DNA of 64,000 nt from Staphylococcus nepalensis (GCF_014635045.1 NZ_BMCF01000008.1:80766-144765), one strand, 5' to 3'. Shown: positions 19,940 to 33,418, counted from the first letter of the stretch. Notes: generated by a model not told the origin, from the letters alone. Made by a program: numbers and translations.

Positions 19940-21922
19940 ATGGAACACTACCCATTTAAATTGAAATCAGATTTTGATCCTAAAGGGGATCAACCAGCAG
20001 CAATACAAAAAATCGTAGATGGCGTGAATGAAGGAAAAAGGCATCAGACATTACTTGGTGCTACAGGTACAGGTAAAACATTTACGATGAGTAATGTGAT
20101 TCAACAAGTTGGCAAACCAACCTTAATCATTGCCCATAATAAAACTTTAGCTGGTCAATTATATAGTGAATTTAAAGAATTTTTTCCTGAAAATAGAGTG
20201 GAATATTTTGTCAGTTATTATGATTATTACCAACCAGAAGCTTATGTCCCATCGACAGATACTTTCATAGAAAAAGATGCGTCAATCAATGATGAAATTG
20301 ACCAATTGCGCCATTCTGCTACGAGTGCATTGTTTGAAAGAGATGATGTAATCATTATTGCTAGTGTCAGTTGTATTTATGGCTTGGGGAACCCGGAAGA
20401 ATACCGTGACTTAGTAGTAAGTGTACGCGTAGGTATGGAAATGGATAGAAGTGAATTGCTGAAAAAACTTGTAGATGTACAATATACTAGAAACGACATT
20501 GATTTTAGACGTGGTACATTTCGTGTTAGAGGTGACGTTGTAGAAATCTTCCCAGCTTCTCGTGAAGAAATGTGTATTCGCGTTGAATTTTTCGGTGATG
20601 AAATTGATCGTATACGCGAAGTGAATTATTTAACAGGTGAAGTATTGAGAGACCGAGAACACTTTGCAATCTTCCCAGCCTCCCACTTCGTTACACGTGA
20701 AGAGAAAATGAAATCAGCTATTCAGCGCATTGAAAATGAACTCGAGGCACGTTTGGCAGAGCTTCGTGCAGAAAATAAGTTGTTAGAAGCGCAGCGTCTT
20801 GAACAAAGAACAAACTATGATTTAGAAATGATGAGAGAAATGGGATTTTGTTCAGGTATTGAAAATTATTCAGTACACTTGACTTTAAGGCCGATGGGGT
20901 CTACACCATATACGTTACTAGATTACTTTGGCGACGATTGGCTTGTTATGATAGACGAATCACACGTAACGTTGCCACAAATTAGAGGTATGTATAACGG
21001 TGACCGTGCGCGTAAGCAAGTTTTAGTTGATCATGGTTTCAGGCTTCCTAGCGCTTTAGACAATAGACCATTAAAGTTTGAAGAGTTTGAAGATAAAACA
21101 AAACAACTTGTATACGTTTCTGCGACGCCAGGGCCATATGAATTAGAACATACCGATGAAATGGTCGAACAAATCATACGTCCTACCGGGTTATTAGATC
21201 CTCAGATAGAAGTAAGACCAACGGAGAATCAAATTGATGACTTGCTTGGAGAAATTCAAGAACGTATCGATCGCAATGAACGTGTTTTAGTTACAACACT
21301 GACTAAGAAAATGAGTGAAGACTTGACCACTTATATGAAAGAAGCTGGTATCAAAGTCAATTACTTACATTCAGAAATCAAGACATTAGAGCGTATTGAA
21401 ATTATTCGCGACCTACGTGTAGGCACATATGATGTTATTGTAGGTATTAACTTATTAAGAGAGGGTATTGATATACCAGAAGTATCTCTTGTTGTGATAT
21501 TAGACGCGGATAAGGAAGGTTTCTTGCGTTCACAACGATCACTCGTCCAAACGATAGGGCGTGCCGCGCGTAATAGTGGTGGGGAAGTTATTATGTACGG
21601 TGATAAAATTACTGATTCTATGCGTTATGCGCTAGATGAGACAGAACGGCGTCGTTCCATCCAAAAAGAATATAACGAGAAATATAACATTACGCCTACT
21701 ACAATTAACAAGAAAATACATGACGTGATTAGTGCTACAGTTGAAACTGATGAAACCAATGAACAACAACGTACAGAAGTACCTAAGAAAATGACGAAAA
21801 AAGAACGTGAAAAAACAATTGCTAATATAGAAAAAGAAATGAAACAAGCAGCTAAAGATCTAGACTTTGAAAAAGCAACTGAACTCAGAGATATGTTATT
21901 TGAATTAAAAGCAGAAGGGTGA
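19940..21922 (+). CDS. uvrB: Excinuclease ABC subunit B
   Basis: Damage-verification helicase of nucleotide excision repair; it is loaded by UvrA and recruits UvrC. The 660-residue protein has Walker [13 protein letters not shown] (about residues 37-48), the beta-hairpin [38 protein letters not shown], helicase motif [10 protein letters not shown] and the C-terminal UVR domain that contacts UvrC. The AGGAGG site lies rather far (12 bases) from ATG 19940. It overlaps the uvrA translation signals, so the two are co-translated under LexA control. Confidence 0.98.
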   Translation: MEHYPFKLKSDFDPKGDQPAAIQKIVDGVNEGKRHQTLLGATGTGKTFTMSNVIQQVGKPTLIIAHNKTLAGQLYSEFKEFFPENRVEYFVSYYDYYQPEAYVPSTDTFIEKDASINDEIDQLRHSATSALFERDDVIIIASVSCIYGLGNPEEYRDLVVSVRVGMEMDRSELLKKLVDVQYTRNDIDFRRGTFRVRGDVVEIFPASREEMCIRVEFFGDEIDRIREVNYLTGEVLRDREHFAIFPASHFVTREEKMKSAIQRIENELEARLAELRAENKLLEAQRLEQRTNYDLEMMREMGFCSGIENYSVHLTLRPMGSTPYTLLDYFGDDWLVMIDESHVTLPQIRGMYNGDRARKQVLVDHGFRLPSALDNRPLKFEEFEDKTKQLVYVSATPGPYELEHTDEMVEQIIRPTGLLDPQIEVRPTENQIDDLLGEIQERIDRNERVLVTTLTKKMSEDLTTYMKEAGIKVNYLHSEIKTLERIEIIRDLRVGTYDVIVGINLLREGIDIPEVSLVVILDADKEGFLRSQRSLVQTIGRAARNSGGEVIMYGDKITDSMRYALDETERRRSIQKEYNEKYNITPTTINKKIHDVISATVETDETNEQQRTEVPKKMTKKEREKTIANIEKEMKQAAKDLDFEKATELRDMLFELKAEG

Positions 21923-21927
21923 CAAAT

Positions 21928-24765
21928 ATGAAACAACCATCCATTGTAGTTAAAGGGGCACGTGCCCATAATTTAAAAGATGTAGATATAGAAATACCTA
22001 AGGATAAACTTATTGTAATGACAGGTTTATCAGGCTCAGGTAAATCATCGCTTGCTTTCGATACAATATATGCAGAAGGGCAACGCAGATATGTTGAATC
22101 CTTAAGTGCATATGCAAGACAATTTTTAGGACAAATGGATAAACCAGATGTTGATACGATAGAAGGTTTATCGCCTGCTATTTCAATTGACCAAAAGACA
22201 ACGAGCAAGAATCCGAGATCTACTGTTGCGACAGTTACAGAGATTTATGATTATATTCGCTTATTATATGCACGTATTGGGAAACCATTTTGTCCTAATC
22301 ATGGTATTGAAATAGAATCACAAACAGTACAACAAATGGTAGACCAAGTATTGCAACTGGAAGCACGTACTAAGATACAGTTACTTGCACCAATAGTGTC
22401 ACATCGAAAAGGCGCTCATGAGAAATTAATTGATGATATTAGTAAAAAAGGTTATGTTCGTGTACGCGTTGATGGTGAAATTACAGATGTTAATGAGGTG
22501 CCGAACCTCGATAAAAATAAAAATCATACGATAGAAGTTGTGGTAGACCGTCTTGTTATAAAAGAAGGCATTGAAACACGCTTAGCTGACTCTATCGAAA
22601 CTGCTTTGCAACTAGCAGAAGGTAACTTAATTGTAGATATCATTGGTGGAGAAGCATTAAAATTTTCCGAAAATCATGCTTGCCCTATCTGTGGATTCTC
22701 AATAGGAGAGCTAGAACCACGTATGTTTAGTTTTAATAGCCCGTTTGGTGCTTGTCCGACTTGTGATGGGTTAGGACAAAAACTTATGGTGGATTTAGAT
22801 TTAGTCATACCTGATAACCATAAGACGTTGAATGAAGGCGCAATTGTCGCTTGGGAGTCATCGAGTTCAGATTTTTATCCAACATTGTTGAATCGTGTAT
22901 GCGAAGTATATAAAATTAACATGGATAAACCTTTTGAAAAACTAACAGAGCGTCAAAAGGACATTATACTTTATGGTTCAAAAGATAAAGAAATTGAATT
23001 CACTTTTAAACAACGTAACGGTCAAACCAGAAAACGTACAATGGTTTTTGAAGGCGTTATAAATAACATTAATAGACGCTATCATGATTCCCCTTCAGAA
23101 CTAGTAAGAGAAATGATGAGTAAATATATGACAGAACTTACATGTGAAACTTGTCATGGTAAAAGGTTAAGCCGCGAGGCATTATCTGTATACGTAGATG
23201 GTAAAAACATTGGCGAGGTTGTAGAACGTTCTATTAAGGATGCATTATATAATTATGAACATATTTCATTATCAGAACAAGATAGAAAAATTGCCAATCA
23301 AATATTGAAAGAAATTAATTCTAGGCTAGAATTTTTATATAATGTAGGGTTAGAGTATTTAACATTAAACCGTGCTTCAGGCTCTTTATCAGGTGGGGAA
23401 GCACAACGTATTCGTTTAGCAACACAGATTGGTTCGAGGCTCTCTGGTGTTCTTTATGTGTTGGACGAACCATCTATTGGTTTACATCAGCGCGATAACG
23501 ATCGTTTAATCAATACATTGAAAGAAATGCGTGATTTAGGTAACACGTTAATCGTAGTCGAACATGATGATGATACCATGCGTGCTGCAGATTATTTAGT
23601 GGATGTTGGTCCAGGCGCTGGAGACCATGGTGGAGAAATTGTTGCTAGTGGAACACCTAAACAAGTTATGAAAAATGCTAAGTCATTAACGGGTCAATAT
23701 TTAAGTGGTAAAAAGAAAATAGAAGTCCCGGAATCACGCCGTGAAGTTACAGATAGAGCGGTCAGCATTAAAGGAGCGCGTAGTAATAACTTAAAAAGTG
23801 TCGATGTGGACTTCCCACTTTCAACTATGACGCTTGTTACAGGGGTTTCTGGATCTGGTAAGAGTACTTTAGTCAATGAAATACTATATAAATCTTTGGC
23901 TAAACAAATTAATAAATCTAAAGTTAAACCTGGTGATTATGATGAAATTCAAGGTATCGATCAACTTGATAGAATTATTGATATAGACCAATCACCTATT
24001 GGAAGAACGCCACGTTCAAATCCAGCGACCTATACAGGTGTATTTGATAACATCAGAGATATTTTTGCCCAAACAAACGAAGCAAAAGTAAGAGGTTATT
24101 CTAAAGGCCGCTTTAGCTTTAATGTTAAGGGCGGACGTTGTGAAGCGTGTAAAGGTGATGGCATTATTAAAATAGAAATGCACTTTTTACCAGATGTGTA
24201 TGTACCTTGTGAAGTTTGTGGCGGTTCAAGATACAACCGAGAAACGCTTGAAGTGACTTATAAAGGTAAAAATATTGCAGACGTTTTAGCAATGACTGCG
24301 GAAGAAGCGACAAACTTTTTTGAAAATGTTCCGAAAATTTACCGTAAATTGAAAACATTAGTAGATGTTGGTTTAGGCTATATTACTTTAGGTCAACCAG
24401 CGACTACTTTATCTGGCGGAGAAGCGCAACGTGTTAAACTTGCTTCAGAGTTGCACAAACGCTCTACAGGTCGTTCGATATATATTTTGGATGAACCAAC
24501 CACTGGTTTACATGCGGATGATATTAGTCGTTTATTAAAAGTGTTAAATAAATTAGTAGAAAATGGGGATACTGTCGTTGTGATTGAACACAATTTAGAT
24601 GTTATTAAGATGGCAGATCACATTATTGATTTAGGGCCAGAAGGCGGCGATGGCGGCGGTACTATTGTGGCAACTGGTACACCAGAAGCTATTGCAGAAG
24701 TGAAAGAAAGTTATACTGGTCAATATTTAAAACCAATCTTAGAGCGAGATACAGTGCATCAATAA
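21928..24765 (+). CDS. uvrA: Excinuclease ABC subunit A
   Basis: Damage-recognition ATPase of nucleotide excision repair. The 945-residue protein has two ABC modules: Walker [10 protein letters not shown] (33-41) and GVSGSGKST in the second half, with signatures [14 protein letters not shown] and [14 protein letters not shown]. Zinc sites are [20 protein letters not shown] and the CEAC/CEVC pair around 24140-24220. The chosen ATG 21928 has AGAAGGGTG about 6 bases ahead; that site overlaps the end of uvrB. A GTG three codons earlier is in frame but unsupported. Confidence 0.98.
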   Translation: MKQPSIVVKGARAHNLKDVDIEIPKDKLIVMTGLSGSGKSSLAFDTIYAEGQRRYVESLSAYARQFLGQMDKPDVDTIEGLSPAISIDQKTTSKNPRSTVATVTEIYDYIRLLYARIGKPFCPNHGIEIESQTVQQMVDQVLQLEARTKIQLLAPIVSHRKGAHEKLIDDISKKGYVRVRVDGEITDVNEVPNLDKNKNHTIEVVVDRLVIKEGIETRLADSIETALQLAEGNLIVDIIGGEALKFSENHACPICGFSIGELEPRMFSFNSPFGACPTCDGLGQKLMVDLDLVIPDNHKTLNEGAIVAWESSSSDFYPTLLNRVCEVYKINMDKPFEKLTERQKDIILYGSKDKEIEFTFKQRNGQTRKRTMVFEGVINNINRRYHDSPSELVREMMSKYMTELTCETCHGKRLSREALSVYVDGKNIGEVVERSIKDALYNYEHISLSEQDRKIANQILKEINSRLEFLYNVGLEYLTLNRASGSLSGGEAQRIRLATQIGSRLSGVLYVLDEPSIGLHQRDNDRLINTLKEMRDLGNTLIVVEHDDDTMRAADYLVDVGPGAGDHGGEIVASGTPKQVMKNAKSLTGQYLSGKKKIEVPESRREVTDRAVSIKGARSNNLKSVDVDFPLSTMTLVTGVSGSGKSTLVNEILYKSLAKQINKSKVKPGDYDEIQGIDQLDRIIDIDQSPIGRTPRSNPATYTGVFDNIRDIFAQTNEAKVRGYSKGRFSFNVKGGRCEACKGDGIIKIEMHFLPDVYVPCEVCGGSRYNRETLEVTYKGKNIADVLAMTAEEATNFFENVPKIYRKLKTLVDVGLGYITLGQPATTLSGGEAQRVKLASELHKRSTGRSIYILDEPTTGLHADDISRLLKVLNKLVENGDTVVVIEHNLDVIKMADHIIDLGPEGGDGGGTIVATGTPEAIAEVKESYTGQYLKPILERDTVHQ

Positions 24766-24798
24766 GAAATAAATAATCATTTCTCATAAATGAGATGG

Positions 24799-24847
24799 AA
24801 CTACTCTATACAACTGGCATAACCGGATGTACAGAGTAGTTTTTTTA
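24799..24847 (+). terminator. uvrBA terminator
   Basis: AACTACTCT (24799-24807) pairs with AGAGTAGTT (24833-24841), with an inner TACA/TGTA pair, then TTTTTT. Confidence 0.88.
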
Positions 24848-25056
24848 TCCGTAAAATTGAATAATCTATGTCAAATGCTAAGTGTATCGTAAATAAAATA
24901 AAAGTTAGTAATATCGTTAATAAATAATATAAGGTATGATATTAAGGATGGGAATTTAATTTTATCCTTTTATCCTTTTTTATATAGATTATCATTCCTT
25001 TTTGATATGATAATGACATATGAAAATTCAGGAGAAATATTAATAGAGGTGAACTT

Positions 25057-25995
25057 ATGTTAACAACCAAGAGTTTAATTGAACGCTTTGACCTTGAACT
25101 TATTGCAGGGGAACCGGGTTTAAATAAACAAATAAAAAATACAGATATTTCAAGACCAGGATTAGAAATGGCGGGTTATTTTTCGCATTATGCCTCTGAC
25201 CGTATTCAATTACTAGGAACAACAGAATTATCATTTTATAATTTACTTCCAGACGAAGAACGCAAAGGTAGAATGAGAAAATTATGTCGCCCAGAAACAC
25301 CAGCGATTATCGTGACAAGAGATTTAGAACCGCCTGAAGAATTGGTGGCATCAGCGAAAGAGTTTGATACACCATTGATTACATCAACAGTTGCAACGAC
25401 CCAATTGATGAGTCGTTTAACTACATTTTTAGAACATGAATTAGCACGCACAACATCTCTACATGGTGTACTTGTAGACGTATACGGCGTTGGTGTACTC
25501 ATTACTGGTGATTCAGGCATAGGGAAAAGTGAAACAGCGCTTGAATTAATAAAGCGCGGGCATCGACTTGTAGCAGATGATAATGTAGAAATTAGAGAAA
25601 TTAGTAAGGATGAATTAATAGGTCGACCACCTAAACTCATTGAGCATTTACTAGAAATTAGAGGTTTAGGTATTATTAACGTGATGACATTATTTGGAGC
25701 GGGTTCTATTTTAACTGAAAAACGTTTACGCCTAAATATTCATTTAGAAAATTGGCATAAAGATAAACTATATGATCGTGTAGGGTTAAACGAAGAAACT
25801 TTACGTATTTTAGATACTGAAATTACTAAAAAAACAATTCCAGTAAGACCTGGGCGTAACGTAGCAGTCATCATAGAAGTTGCGGCGATGAATTATCGTC
25901 TTAATATTATGGGCATTAATACCGCTGAAGAATTCAATGATCGCTTAAATGCTGAAATATTACGTAACGGTAGTAATAACAAGGAGAATGAATAA
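25057..25995 (+). CDS. hprK: HPr kinase/phosphorylase
   Basis: Bifunctional sensor of carbon catabolite repression: phosphorylates or dephosphorylates HPr at Ser46, controlling CcpA activity. At 312 residues it has Walker [10 protein letters not shown] (151-159), LVADDNVEI, the HprK signature [10 protein letters not shown], and a C-terminal [19 protein letters not shown] helix. GAGGTGAA precedes the ATG. Its TAA overlaps the lgt ATG (TAATG), so the genes are translationally coupled, the usual hprK-lgt order. Confidence 0.97.
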   Translation: MLTTKSLIERFDLELIAGEPGLNKQIKNTDISRPGLEMAGYFSHYASDRIQLLGTTELSFYNLLPDEERKGRMRKLCRPETPAIIVTRDLEPPEELVASAKEFDTPLITSTVATTQLMSRLTTFLEHELARTTSLHGVLVDVYGVGVLITGDSGIGKSETALELIKRGHRLVADDNVEIREISKDELIGRPPKLIEHLLEIRGLGIINVMTLFGAGSILTEKRLRLNIHLENWHKDKLYDRVGLNEETLRILDTEITKKTIPVRPGRNVAVIIEVAAMNYRLNIMGINTAEEFNDRLNAEILRNGSNNKENE

Positions 25996-26828
25996 TGGTA
26001 CTGAATTACATCGACCCAATTGCATTTGAACTAGGGCCTATATCGGTACATTGGTATGGCATTATTATTGCTGTTGGCATATTAATGGGTTATTTTATTG
26101 CACAAGAAAGCATTAAACGCATAGGATTTGATAAAGATACTTTAGTAGACATTATCTTCTGGAGTGCCATATTTGGCTTTATCGTGGCTAGAATTTATTT
26201 CGTCATTTTTCAATGGCCATACTACGCACAAAACCTAATAGAAATACCAATGATTTGGTATGGGGGTATTGCAATACATGGCGGCCTTATCGGCGGTTTT
26301 ATTACCGGCATCATCGTCTGTAAGCAAAAAAATATCAACCCATTCCAGATTGGTGATGTAGTCGCACCGAGTTTAATTTTAGGACAGGGTATCGGAAGAT
26401 GGGGTAACTTTATGAATCATGAAGCCCATGGTGGCCCAGTTTCTAAAACAGTTTTAGAAAATCTTCACATTCCAGATTTCATTATTAATAATATGTATAT
26501 AGAAGGCCAATATTATCAACCAACCTTTTTATATGAATCTGTATGGGATATTTTAGGATTTGTCGTATTGATCTTGCTGAGAAAACATTTACGTATAGGT
26601 GATACATTTGCACTATACCTTATTTGGTATTCTATTGGCAGATTTTTCGTAGAAGGTATGCGTACAGATAGTTTAATGCTTACGAGTGATATCCGTGTAG
26701 CGCAAGTGATGTCTATCGTACTTATTATTGCAGGTGTCATACTTATGATTATAAGAAGAGTGAAATATAACGCACCAAGATATAAAGATGTGGGGCCTTT
26801 AACATGGCCAAATCAAAAGGTGAAGTGA
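25995..26828 (+). CDS. lgt: Prolipoprotein diacylglyceryl transferase
   Basis: Membrane enzyme that transfers diacylglycerol from phosphatidylglycerol to the lipobox cysteine of prolipoproteins. The 277-residue protein has seven predicted helices, [13 protein letters not shown] (about 90-102), the Lgt signature [18 protein letters not shown] (about 131-148) and [10 protein letters not shown]. It acts on lipoproteins such as the island-encoded one at 48.8-49.4 kb. Start overlaps the hprK stop. Confidence 0.97.
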   Translation: MVLNYIDPIAFELGPISVHWYGIIIAVGILMGYFIAQESIKRIGFDKDTLVDIIFWSAIFGFIVARIYFVIFQWPYYAQNLIEIPMIWYGGIAIHGGLIGGFITGIIVCKQKNINPFQIGDVVAPSLILGQGIGRWGNFMNHEAHGGPVSKTVLENLHIPDFIINNMYIEGQYYQPTFLYESVWDILGFVVLILLRKHLRIGDTFALYLIWYSIGRFFVEGMRTDSLMLTSDIRVAQVMSIVLIIAGVILMIIRRVKYNAPRYKDVGPLTWPNQKVK

Positions 26829-26837
26829 TAGAATATA

Positions 26838-27311
26838 ATGCGTGACTTAAAAAAGACGAAGGTAAACGGTAAAAATCCTCTATGGTATATGTATCGTTAT
26901 ATAAACGGTTTTAAAATGTTTAAACAAACATGCATTATAGAGGTTTGTCGCTATTTACCAAATGTTAAATTAAAACATTGGATTTACCATAAACTATTAA
27001 ATATGAATATAGGTAGTCATACGTCATTTGCTTTTAAAGTGGTGCCAGATTTACTACACCCTGAATATATAACAATTGGTGAAAATTGTGTGATAGGGTA
27101 TAATACGACGATTTTGACACATGAATTTTTAGTAGATGAATTTAGAACAGGGCGTGTCTATATAGGAAATAACACGTTAATTGGTGCGAATGTTACAATA
27201 TTACCTGGCGTTAAAATAGGAGATAATGTAAAAGTTGGAGCGGGTACAGTGGTGTCTAAAGACGTTCCAAATGATACATTAGCATTTGGCAATCCGATGC
27301 AATTTAAATAA
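26838..27311 (+). CDS. Left-handed beta-helix acyltransferase (YvoF-like)
   Basis: A 157-residue hexapeptide-repeat transferase. Repeats run from about residue 55 (IGSHTSFAF, ITIGENCVIGYNTTILTHEF) to NTLIGANVTILPGVKIGDNVKVGAGTVVSKDVP, typical of maltose/galactoside-type O-acetyltransferases with a His in LTHEF. It lies 9 bases after lgt in the same operon, as YvoF does in B. subtilis. Acceptor substrate unknown; a wall or membrane sugar is a guess. Confidence 0.82.
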   Translation: MRDLKKTKVNGKNPLWYMYRYINGFKMFKQTCIIEVCRYLPNVKLKHWIYHKLLNMNIGSHTSFAFKVVPDLLHPEYITIGENCVIGYNTTILTHEFLVDEFRTGRVYIGNNTLIGANVTILPGVKIGDNVKVGAGTVVSKDVPNDTLAFGNPMQFK

Positions 27312-27336
27312 TTAGTGATACAGGAGGTGAGCATGG

Positions 27337-28785
27337 ATGGCGCAAAAAAACAATAAAGTTATATCAATGAAACTAGACAGTCCTTTTTATAAAAAATTAG
27401 CTGATCAAAAATTTCAACAACAAGATTATAAAAAGGCTGCAGAATATTATGAAAAAGTGCTTGAAATGTCACCCCAAGAATTTGATGATTTTGAAATTAA
27501 AGTGAAATTTTCAGAATGCTTAGCACATCTTGGTTATCATAACAGAGCAGAACATATTTTTTATGAAATGATTGCTAAACAAACATCTGTAATCGATAGT
27601 TATTATCAACTTAGTCAATTAAACATCACATTAAACGAAGCAAACAAAGCGTTTTTATTTGGGATGAATTACGTGATTTTAGCAGAAGATGAAGACTATA
27701 GAGAAGAATTAGAAGACATGTTTGAGGTCTCTTATAATTCTGAGGAAAAGATTGAGACCGAGTGTCAACTATTCGCTATTCAGCTCATTTTTCAATATTT
27801 ATTTTCACAAGGTAGATTACCTGAAGCACGCAATTTTATTCTGAACCAAAATGGAGAGATTCAAGATCATCGTGTTGTCAGAAATCTGCTTGCAATGTGT
27901 TACCTATATTTAAACGAATATGATACTGCCAAAGTCATGTTCGAACGCCTGCTTAATGAAGACAATACAGATGTACATGCACTTTGTCATTATACATTAT
28001 TATTATATAACACAAATGATAAAGAAAAATATCAGCGCTATTTAAATATCTTAAGTAAAGTCATACCGATGAATGACGACGAATCCTTTAAATTAGGTAT
28101 TGTACTTTGTTATTTAAAGCAATATGAAGCTTCGCAAAATTTATTACAACCTCTATATAGAAAAGGTAAGTTTCTTTCAATCCAAATGTATAATGCCCTA
28201 AGCCATAATCATTTCCATTTAAATCATATTGAAGATAGCAAATATTTTTGGTCTAGATTACAAGAAATTTCGCAAGTTGATGTAGGTTACGCCCCATGGG
28301 TAATTGAGGAAAGTAAAGATTATTTTAATCACCAAGTATTACCGTTACTGTTAAGTGATGATAGCCACCATAGGTTATATGGCATTTTCTTATTAAATCA
28401 ATTAAAAGGTCGAGAAGTTTTATTAACGCAAGACATATGGGCTGTGCTAGAAGGTATGAATGATTATGAGAAATTATATTTAACTTATCTAATCCAAGGA
28501 TTACAACTCAATAAGTTAGATTTTATTCATAGAGGCATGTTAATGTTATATAATATCGATTATTTGAAAAACAACTCAGAATTATTTATTGTATGGATTG
28601 ATAAAGCAGAAGCAATTATTGCTGAAAAAGCAGATTTAACGCACGTAGATGATTATGTTGCTGCTTTCGTGTATATGTATTATCGGAGTATGGATATGAA
28701 AATTACGAAACAACAAGTCGTTGAGTGGTTTGACATAACAACATATCGTTTGAATAAGACGATTGATTATTTGATAAGCATATAA
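27337..28785 (+). CDS. TPR-repeat protein (YvcD-like)
   Basis: A 482-residue cytoplasmic protein built of tetratricopeptide-like helical pairs. The first clear one is YKKLADQKFQQQDYKKAAEYYEKVLEMSP (about 13-42); others recur to about residue 330, with a helical C-terminal part. It has no signal or membrane segment. AGGAGGTGAGC precedes the ATG. It lies between the acetyltransferase and trxB, the same context as B. subtilis yvcD. Function unknown, presumably a protein scaffold. Confidence 0.8.
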   Translation: MAQKNNKVISMKLDSPFYKKLADQKFQQQDYKKAAEYYEKVLEMSPQEFDDFEIKVKFSECLAHLGYHNRAEHIFYEMIAKQTSVIDSYYQLSQLNITLNEANKAFLFGMNYVILAEDEDYREELEDMFEVSYNSEEKIETECQLFAIQLIFQYLFSQGRLPEARNFILNQNGEIQDHRVVRNLLAMCYLYLNEYDTAKVMFERLLNEDNTDVHALCHYTLLLYNTNDKEKYQRYLNILSKVIPMNDDESFKLGIVLCYLKQYEASQNLLQPLYRKGKFLSIQMYNALSHNHFHLNHIEDSKYFWSRLQEISQVDVGYAPWVIEESKDYFNHQVLPLLLSDDSHHRLYGIFLLNQLKGREVLLTQDIWAVLEGMNDYEKLYLTYLIQGLQLNKLDFIHRGMLMLYNIDYLKNNSELFIVWIDKAEAIIAEKADLTHVDDYVAAFVYMYYRSMDMKITKQQVVEWFDITTYRLNKTIDYLISI

Positions 28786-28850
28786 TTTTATAAAATGCAA
28801 GAAAACGTATATAATGCATATAATGAATTAATAAATAGGAGGCAATTTAA

Positions 28851-29795
<945 letters not shown>

Positions 29796-29853
29796 CTTTA
29801 AAGCACACGCTTTTAGAGTGATGAGAGATTACTTTATCTATAGGTACTGACAT

Positions 29854-29909
29854 AGCTAGAATGCCTGACTTACATTATTCATGTAAGTTGAGGCGTTCTA
29901 GCTTTTTTA
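29854..29909 (+). terminator. trxB terminator
   Basis: A long hairpin: AGCTAGAA, GCCT and ACTTACAT pair with ATGTAAGT, AGGC and TTCTAGCT, then TTTTTT. Confidence 0.93.
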
Positions 29910-30052
29910 CATAGAAAAATGATAATAAAATGCTATAAGCTTATTTAATTCACATTATTTTTTGTTATCAATTCGTGATTAAATCAACGATTAATAGTAA
30001 AATTTGTTTGCTAAGTGATAAAACTACTACCGAAGTCCTTTTTCATGTAAAA

Positions 30053-30086
30053 TATAATATGATAGCATAGTGGTCATAAATGACCA
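30053..30086 (+). promoter_or_regulatory. Putative rapZ-operon promoter region with dyad
   Basis: A -10-like TATAAT at 30053-30058 is followed by the perfect dyad TGGTCAT-AA-ATGACCA (30071-30086), about 84 bases before the rapZ start. No good -35 is seen. The dyad may be an operator near the transcription start. Confidence 0.45.
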
Positions 30087-30169
30087 TAATAAAAAGTTAA
30101 CTTTTTGATTTAAAGCAAATAAACGACAAATTGGAATATTTAAAAATAATTTTTGGATGGTGTAAAGTA

Positions 30170-31096
30170 ATGCAACGAGAAGAAAAGGAAGTAACTAAAA
30201 GTGAATTATTAGTGGTAACTGGTTTGTCAGGTGCGGGTAAGTCTGTAGTAATTCAAAGTTTAGAAGATATTGGTTATTTTTGTGTAGATAATTTGCCACC
30301 GATATTATTACCGAAATTTGTAGAATTGATGGGGCAAGGAAATCCTTCGTTGCAAAAGGTAGCTATTGCCATTGATTTAAGAGGAAAGGAACTTTTTAAA
30401 TCCCTAATTAAAGAAATAGATCAAATAAAAAGCAATTCAGATATTATTGTTGATATGATGTTTTTAGAAGCATCCAATGAAAAATTAATTTCTCGTTATA
30501 AAGAAACAAGACGTGCACATCCATTAAATGAACAAGGACAGCGATCGTTGCTTGAAGCAATTGAGGAAGAACGTAATTTATTAACTGAGATTCAAAGCCT
30601 AGCCAATTACACAATTGATACGTCATCAATGAAACCCAAAGAGCTTCGAAAGCGTATTGGAGACTATTTTAATCAAAGTAACTACCAAACGTTTAATATC
30701 AATGTGACGAGTTTTGGCTTTAAACACGGTATCCCAATGGATGCAGACTTATTGTTTGACGTAAGGTTTTTACCCAATCCGCATTATGTGGATGAATTAA
30801 GACCATTAACAGGTGACGATGAAGCGGTGTATAATTATGTTATGAAGTGGAAAACGACAAATATTTTTTATGAAAAATTAATGGATTTATTGAAATTTAT
30901 GATACCAGGTTATAAAAAAGAAGGTAAATCACAACTTGTGATTGCTATTGGTTGTACTGGTGGCCAACACCGTTCTGTAGCTTTAGCTAAACGGATTAGC
31001 ACAGAACTAAATGAAAATTTTGACTATAATGTATATGTGCGTCATCGAGATGCTCATATTGAAAGTGGCGTGAAGCAAAAAAATGAAGAGAATTAA
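30170..31096 (+). CDS. rapZ: RNase adapter / nucleotide-binding protein RapZ
   Basis: P-loop protein of the RapZ/YvcJ family; in E. coli it controls glmS through sRNA decay, while in Firmicutes YvcJ binds nucleotides and affects competence. The 308-residue product has Walker A GLSGAGKS (18-25), [33 protein letters not shown] and the C-terminal [18 protein letters not shown]. The frame runs 13 codons further up, but ATG 30170 fits the family. It overlaps yvcK by 14 bases, forming the conserved rapZ-yvcK-whiA operon. Confidence 0.93.
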   Translation: MQREEKEVTKSELLVVTGLSGAGKSVVIQSLEDIGYFCVDNLPPILLPKFVELMGQGNPSLQKVAIAIDLRGKELFKSLIKEIDQIKSNSDIIVDMMFLEASNEKLISRYKETRRAHPLNEQGQRSLLEAIEEERNLLTEIQSLANYTIDTSSMKPKELRKRIGDYFNQSNYQTFNINVTSFGFKHGIPMDADLLFDVRFLPNPHYVDELRPLTGDDEAVYNYVMKWKTTNIFYEKLMDLLKFMIPGYKKEGKSQLVIAIGCTGGQHRSVALAKRISTELNENFDYNVYVRHRDAHIESGVKQKNEEN

Positions 31097-32063
31097 ACTT
31101 GTACTTATTGGTGGTGGTACAGGTTTATCTGTTTTAGCACGTGGATTAAAAGATTTTCCAATTGATATTACGGCTATTGTCACTGTTGCTGATGATGGTG
31201 GTAGTACCGGGAAAATCAGAAGTGAAATGGATATACCTGCGCCAGGAGATATACGAAACGTAATTTCAGCATTAAGTGACTCTGAAACAACAATTGAAAG
31301 ATTGTTCCAATATCGTTTTAAAGAAAATCAAGTTGAAGGACATTCATTAGGCAATTTGTTAATTGCTGCACTAACGAATATGAATGACGATTTTGGACAT
31401 GCAGTAAAAGAATTAAGTAAAATTTTAAATATTAGAGGCCGTGTTATACCATCTACAAATTCGAGTGTAAGTTTAAATGCTGTGATGGAAGATGGTGAAA
31501 TGGTTTACGGCGAATCCAATATACCTAAAATGAATAAGAAAATTAAGCGTGTATTCTTAGAACCAGAAGATGTAGAACCTATGGAAGAAGCTGTTGAAGC
31601 AATCGAAGAAGCAGATTTAATCGTACTAGGACCTGGTTCATTATATACAAGCGTGATTTCTAATTTATGCGTAAAAGGTATCGCCGAATCGTTATTAAAA
31701 TGTAATGCACCTCAATTATATGTATCTAACGTCATGACCCAACCAGGTGAGACTAACCGTTACACTGCGGTAGATCATGTTAATGCAATACATAATCACA
31801 TGGGGCGTAATTGTATTAATTATGCCATATGTAGTACACAGAATTTTACTGCTGATGTCCTAAAACGATATAAAGAAGATGGTGCTGAACCAGTTAAATG
31901 TAATATGAGTGATATGGAAGCACAAAATATAAAAGTTTTTACACATCCTAATTTAGTAGAAGTATCCCAAGAAAACTATGTTAGACATAATACCGAAGTC
32001 TTGTCTAAAATGATTTATGAGATTGCAATGAGAGAGACGGATACAATAGAATTTAAGCGATAA
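31083..32063 (+). CDS. yvcK: Gluconeogenesis factor YvcK (GlmR)
   Basis: A 326-residue CofD-like protein that binds UDP-sugars and links central metabolism to peptidoglycan precursor supply. Visible family motifs: [14 protein letters not shown] at the N-terminus, [35 protein letters not shown] and [18 protein letters not shown]. The ATG lies inside the 3' end of rapZ; translation is probably coupled. Middle gene of the rapZ-yvcK-whiA operon. Confidence 0.94.
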   Translation: MKRIKLVLIGGGTGLSVLARGLKDFPIDITAIVTVADDGGSTGKIRSEMDIPAPGDIRNVISALSDSETTIERLFQYRFKENQVEGHSLGNLLIAALTNMNDDFGHAVKELSKILNIRGRVIPSTNSSVSLNAVMEDGEMVYGESNIPKMNKKIKRVFLEPEDVEPMEEAVEAIEEADLIVLGPGSLYTSVISNLCVKGIAESLLKCNAPQLYVSNVMTQPGETNRYTAVDHVNAIHNHMGRNCINYAICSTQNFTADVLKRYKEDGAEPVKCNMSDMEAQNIKVFTHPNLVEVSQENYVRHNTEVLSKMIYEIAMRETDTIEFKR

Positions 32064-32110
32064 AAAGATAACCTAAGCGTTAAACTTAGATAAGAAGGGA
32101 CTGAAGCAGT

Positions 32111-33055
32111 ATGAGCTTTGCATCGGAAATGAAAAATGAACTCACTAGAATCGAAGTAGATGAAACAAATGCAAAAGCAGAGCTCAGTGCGCTCATACGT
32201 ATGAATGGTGCACTCAGTCTTTCCAACCAACAATTTGTTATTAATGTGCAAACTGAAAATGCTACAACAGCAAGACGTATATACTCGTTAATAAAAAAAG
32301 TGTTTAATGTTGAAGTGGAGCTACTTGTAAGAAAGAAAATGAAATTAAAAAAGAATAATATTTATATTTGTAGAATTAAAGCACGTGCTAAAGAAATATT
32401 AGATGAGCTAGGTATCCTAAAAAATGGAGTTTTTACACATGAAATCGACGCTTCTATGATTCGCGAGGATGAAATGAAAAGAAGCTATCTGCGCGGGGCG
32501 TTTTTGGCTGGTGGTTCCGTTAATAACCCCGAGACTTCTTCTTATCATTTGGAAATATTTTCATTATATGAGGATCATTCAGAAGGTATTACGAATCTAA
32601 TGAATGCATATGAACTCAACGCGAAACACTTAGAACGTAAAAAAGGTAGTATAGCTTATTTAAAAGAAGCTGAAAAAATTTCAGATTTCTTAAGTCTCAT
32701 TGGCGGTTATCAAGCCTTACTGAAATTTGAAGATGTACGCATTGTTAGAGATATGAGAAATTCTGTTAATAGGTTGGTCAACTGTGAGACTGCTAACCTA
32801 AATAAAACAGTTAGTGCGGCAATGAAACAAGTAGAAAGTATTCAATTAATAGATCAAGAAATCGGTTTAGATAACCTACCTGATAGACTACGTGAAATAG
32901 CTAAGTTAAGAATAGAGCATCAAGAAATTTCGCTTAAAGAATTAGGTGAAATGATGTCGTCAGGTGCCATTTCAAAATCTGGTGTAAATCATCGTTTAAG
33001 AAAACTAAATGAAATTGCCGATAAAATACGTAGTGGTGAAACGATAGAATTATAA
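32111..33055 (+). CDS. whiA: WhiA-family DNA-binding protein
   Basis: A 314-residue protein of the WhiA family, which joins a LAGLIDADG-like N-terminal domain ([25 protein letters not shown], about 118-142) to a C-terminal helix-turn-helix ([27 protein letters not shown] and [16 protein letters not shown]). In Firmicutes it binds nucleoid DNA and influences cell division. GAAGGGA lies ahead of the ATG. Last gene of its operon. Confidence 0.94.
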   Translation: MSFASEMKNELTRIEVDETNAKAELSALIRMNGALSLSNQQFVINVQTENATTARRIYSLIKKVFNVEVELLVRKKMKLKKNNIYICRIKARAKEILDELGILKNGVFTHEIDASMIREDEMKRSYLRGAFLAGGSVNNPETSSYHLEIFSLYEDHSEGITNLMNAYELNAKHLERKKGSIAYLKEAEKISDFLSLIGGYQALLKFEDVRIVRDMRNSVNRLVNCETANLNKTVSAAMKQVESIQLIDQEIGLDNLPDRLREIAKLRIEHQEISLKELGEMMSSGAISKSGVNHRLRKLNEIADKIRSGETIEL

Positions 33056-33310
33056 CATTTTGACTATGCGTGACGACAGAATTTACCATGAGTGGAATAC
33101 ATCAATTTTAGAAATTGCAAAAATATCATTGATAAATATAACACATTAATATTATAATAATTGAATTAGTTTTTGTGTGAATAAAGCTTTCATGTAGATT
33201 AATATGTAAGCTTCATATACACTTTGGTAGTAATTATCTGGAATGACGATACACGCATATTTAACTTAAAAAACGATTGGTTCTATAAAGTACCACTTTG
33301 CCATTTTATT

Positions 33311-33353
33311 GAGTTAGTGATACTTATGCATGCGCCCATCTCATATAAGATGC
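33311..33353. repeat. Dispersed intergenic repeat, copy with inverted ends
   Basis: GAGTTAGTGATACTTATGCA (33311-33330) is related to copies at 55812 and 63832. Within it CTTATGCAT is answered by ATGCATAAG about 18 bases on, a perfect 9-bp inverted repeat. The rest of the 480-base gap after whiA is AT-rich with no gene seen. Confidence 0.5.
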
Positions 33354-33418
33354 ATAAGAAAATGAGCAGTTCTTAGGCAAGCGTTTTAATTTGTGTGTTT
33401 TTCTAGCTAATAGTGCCA

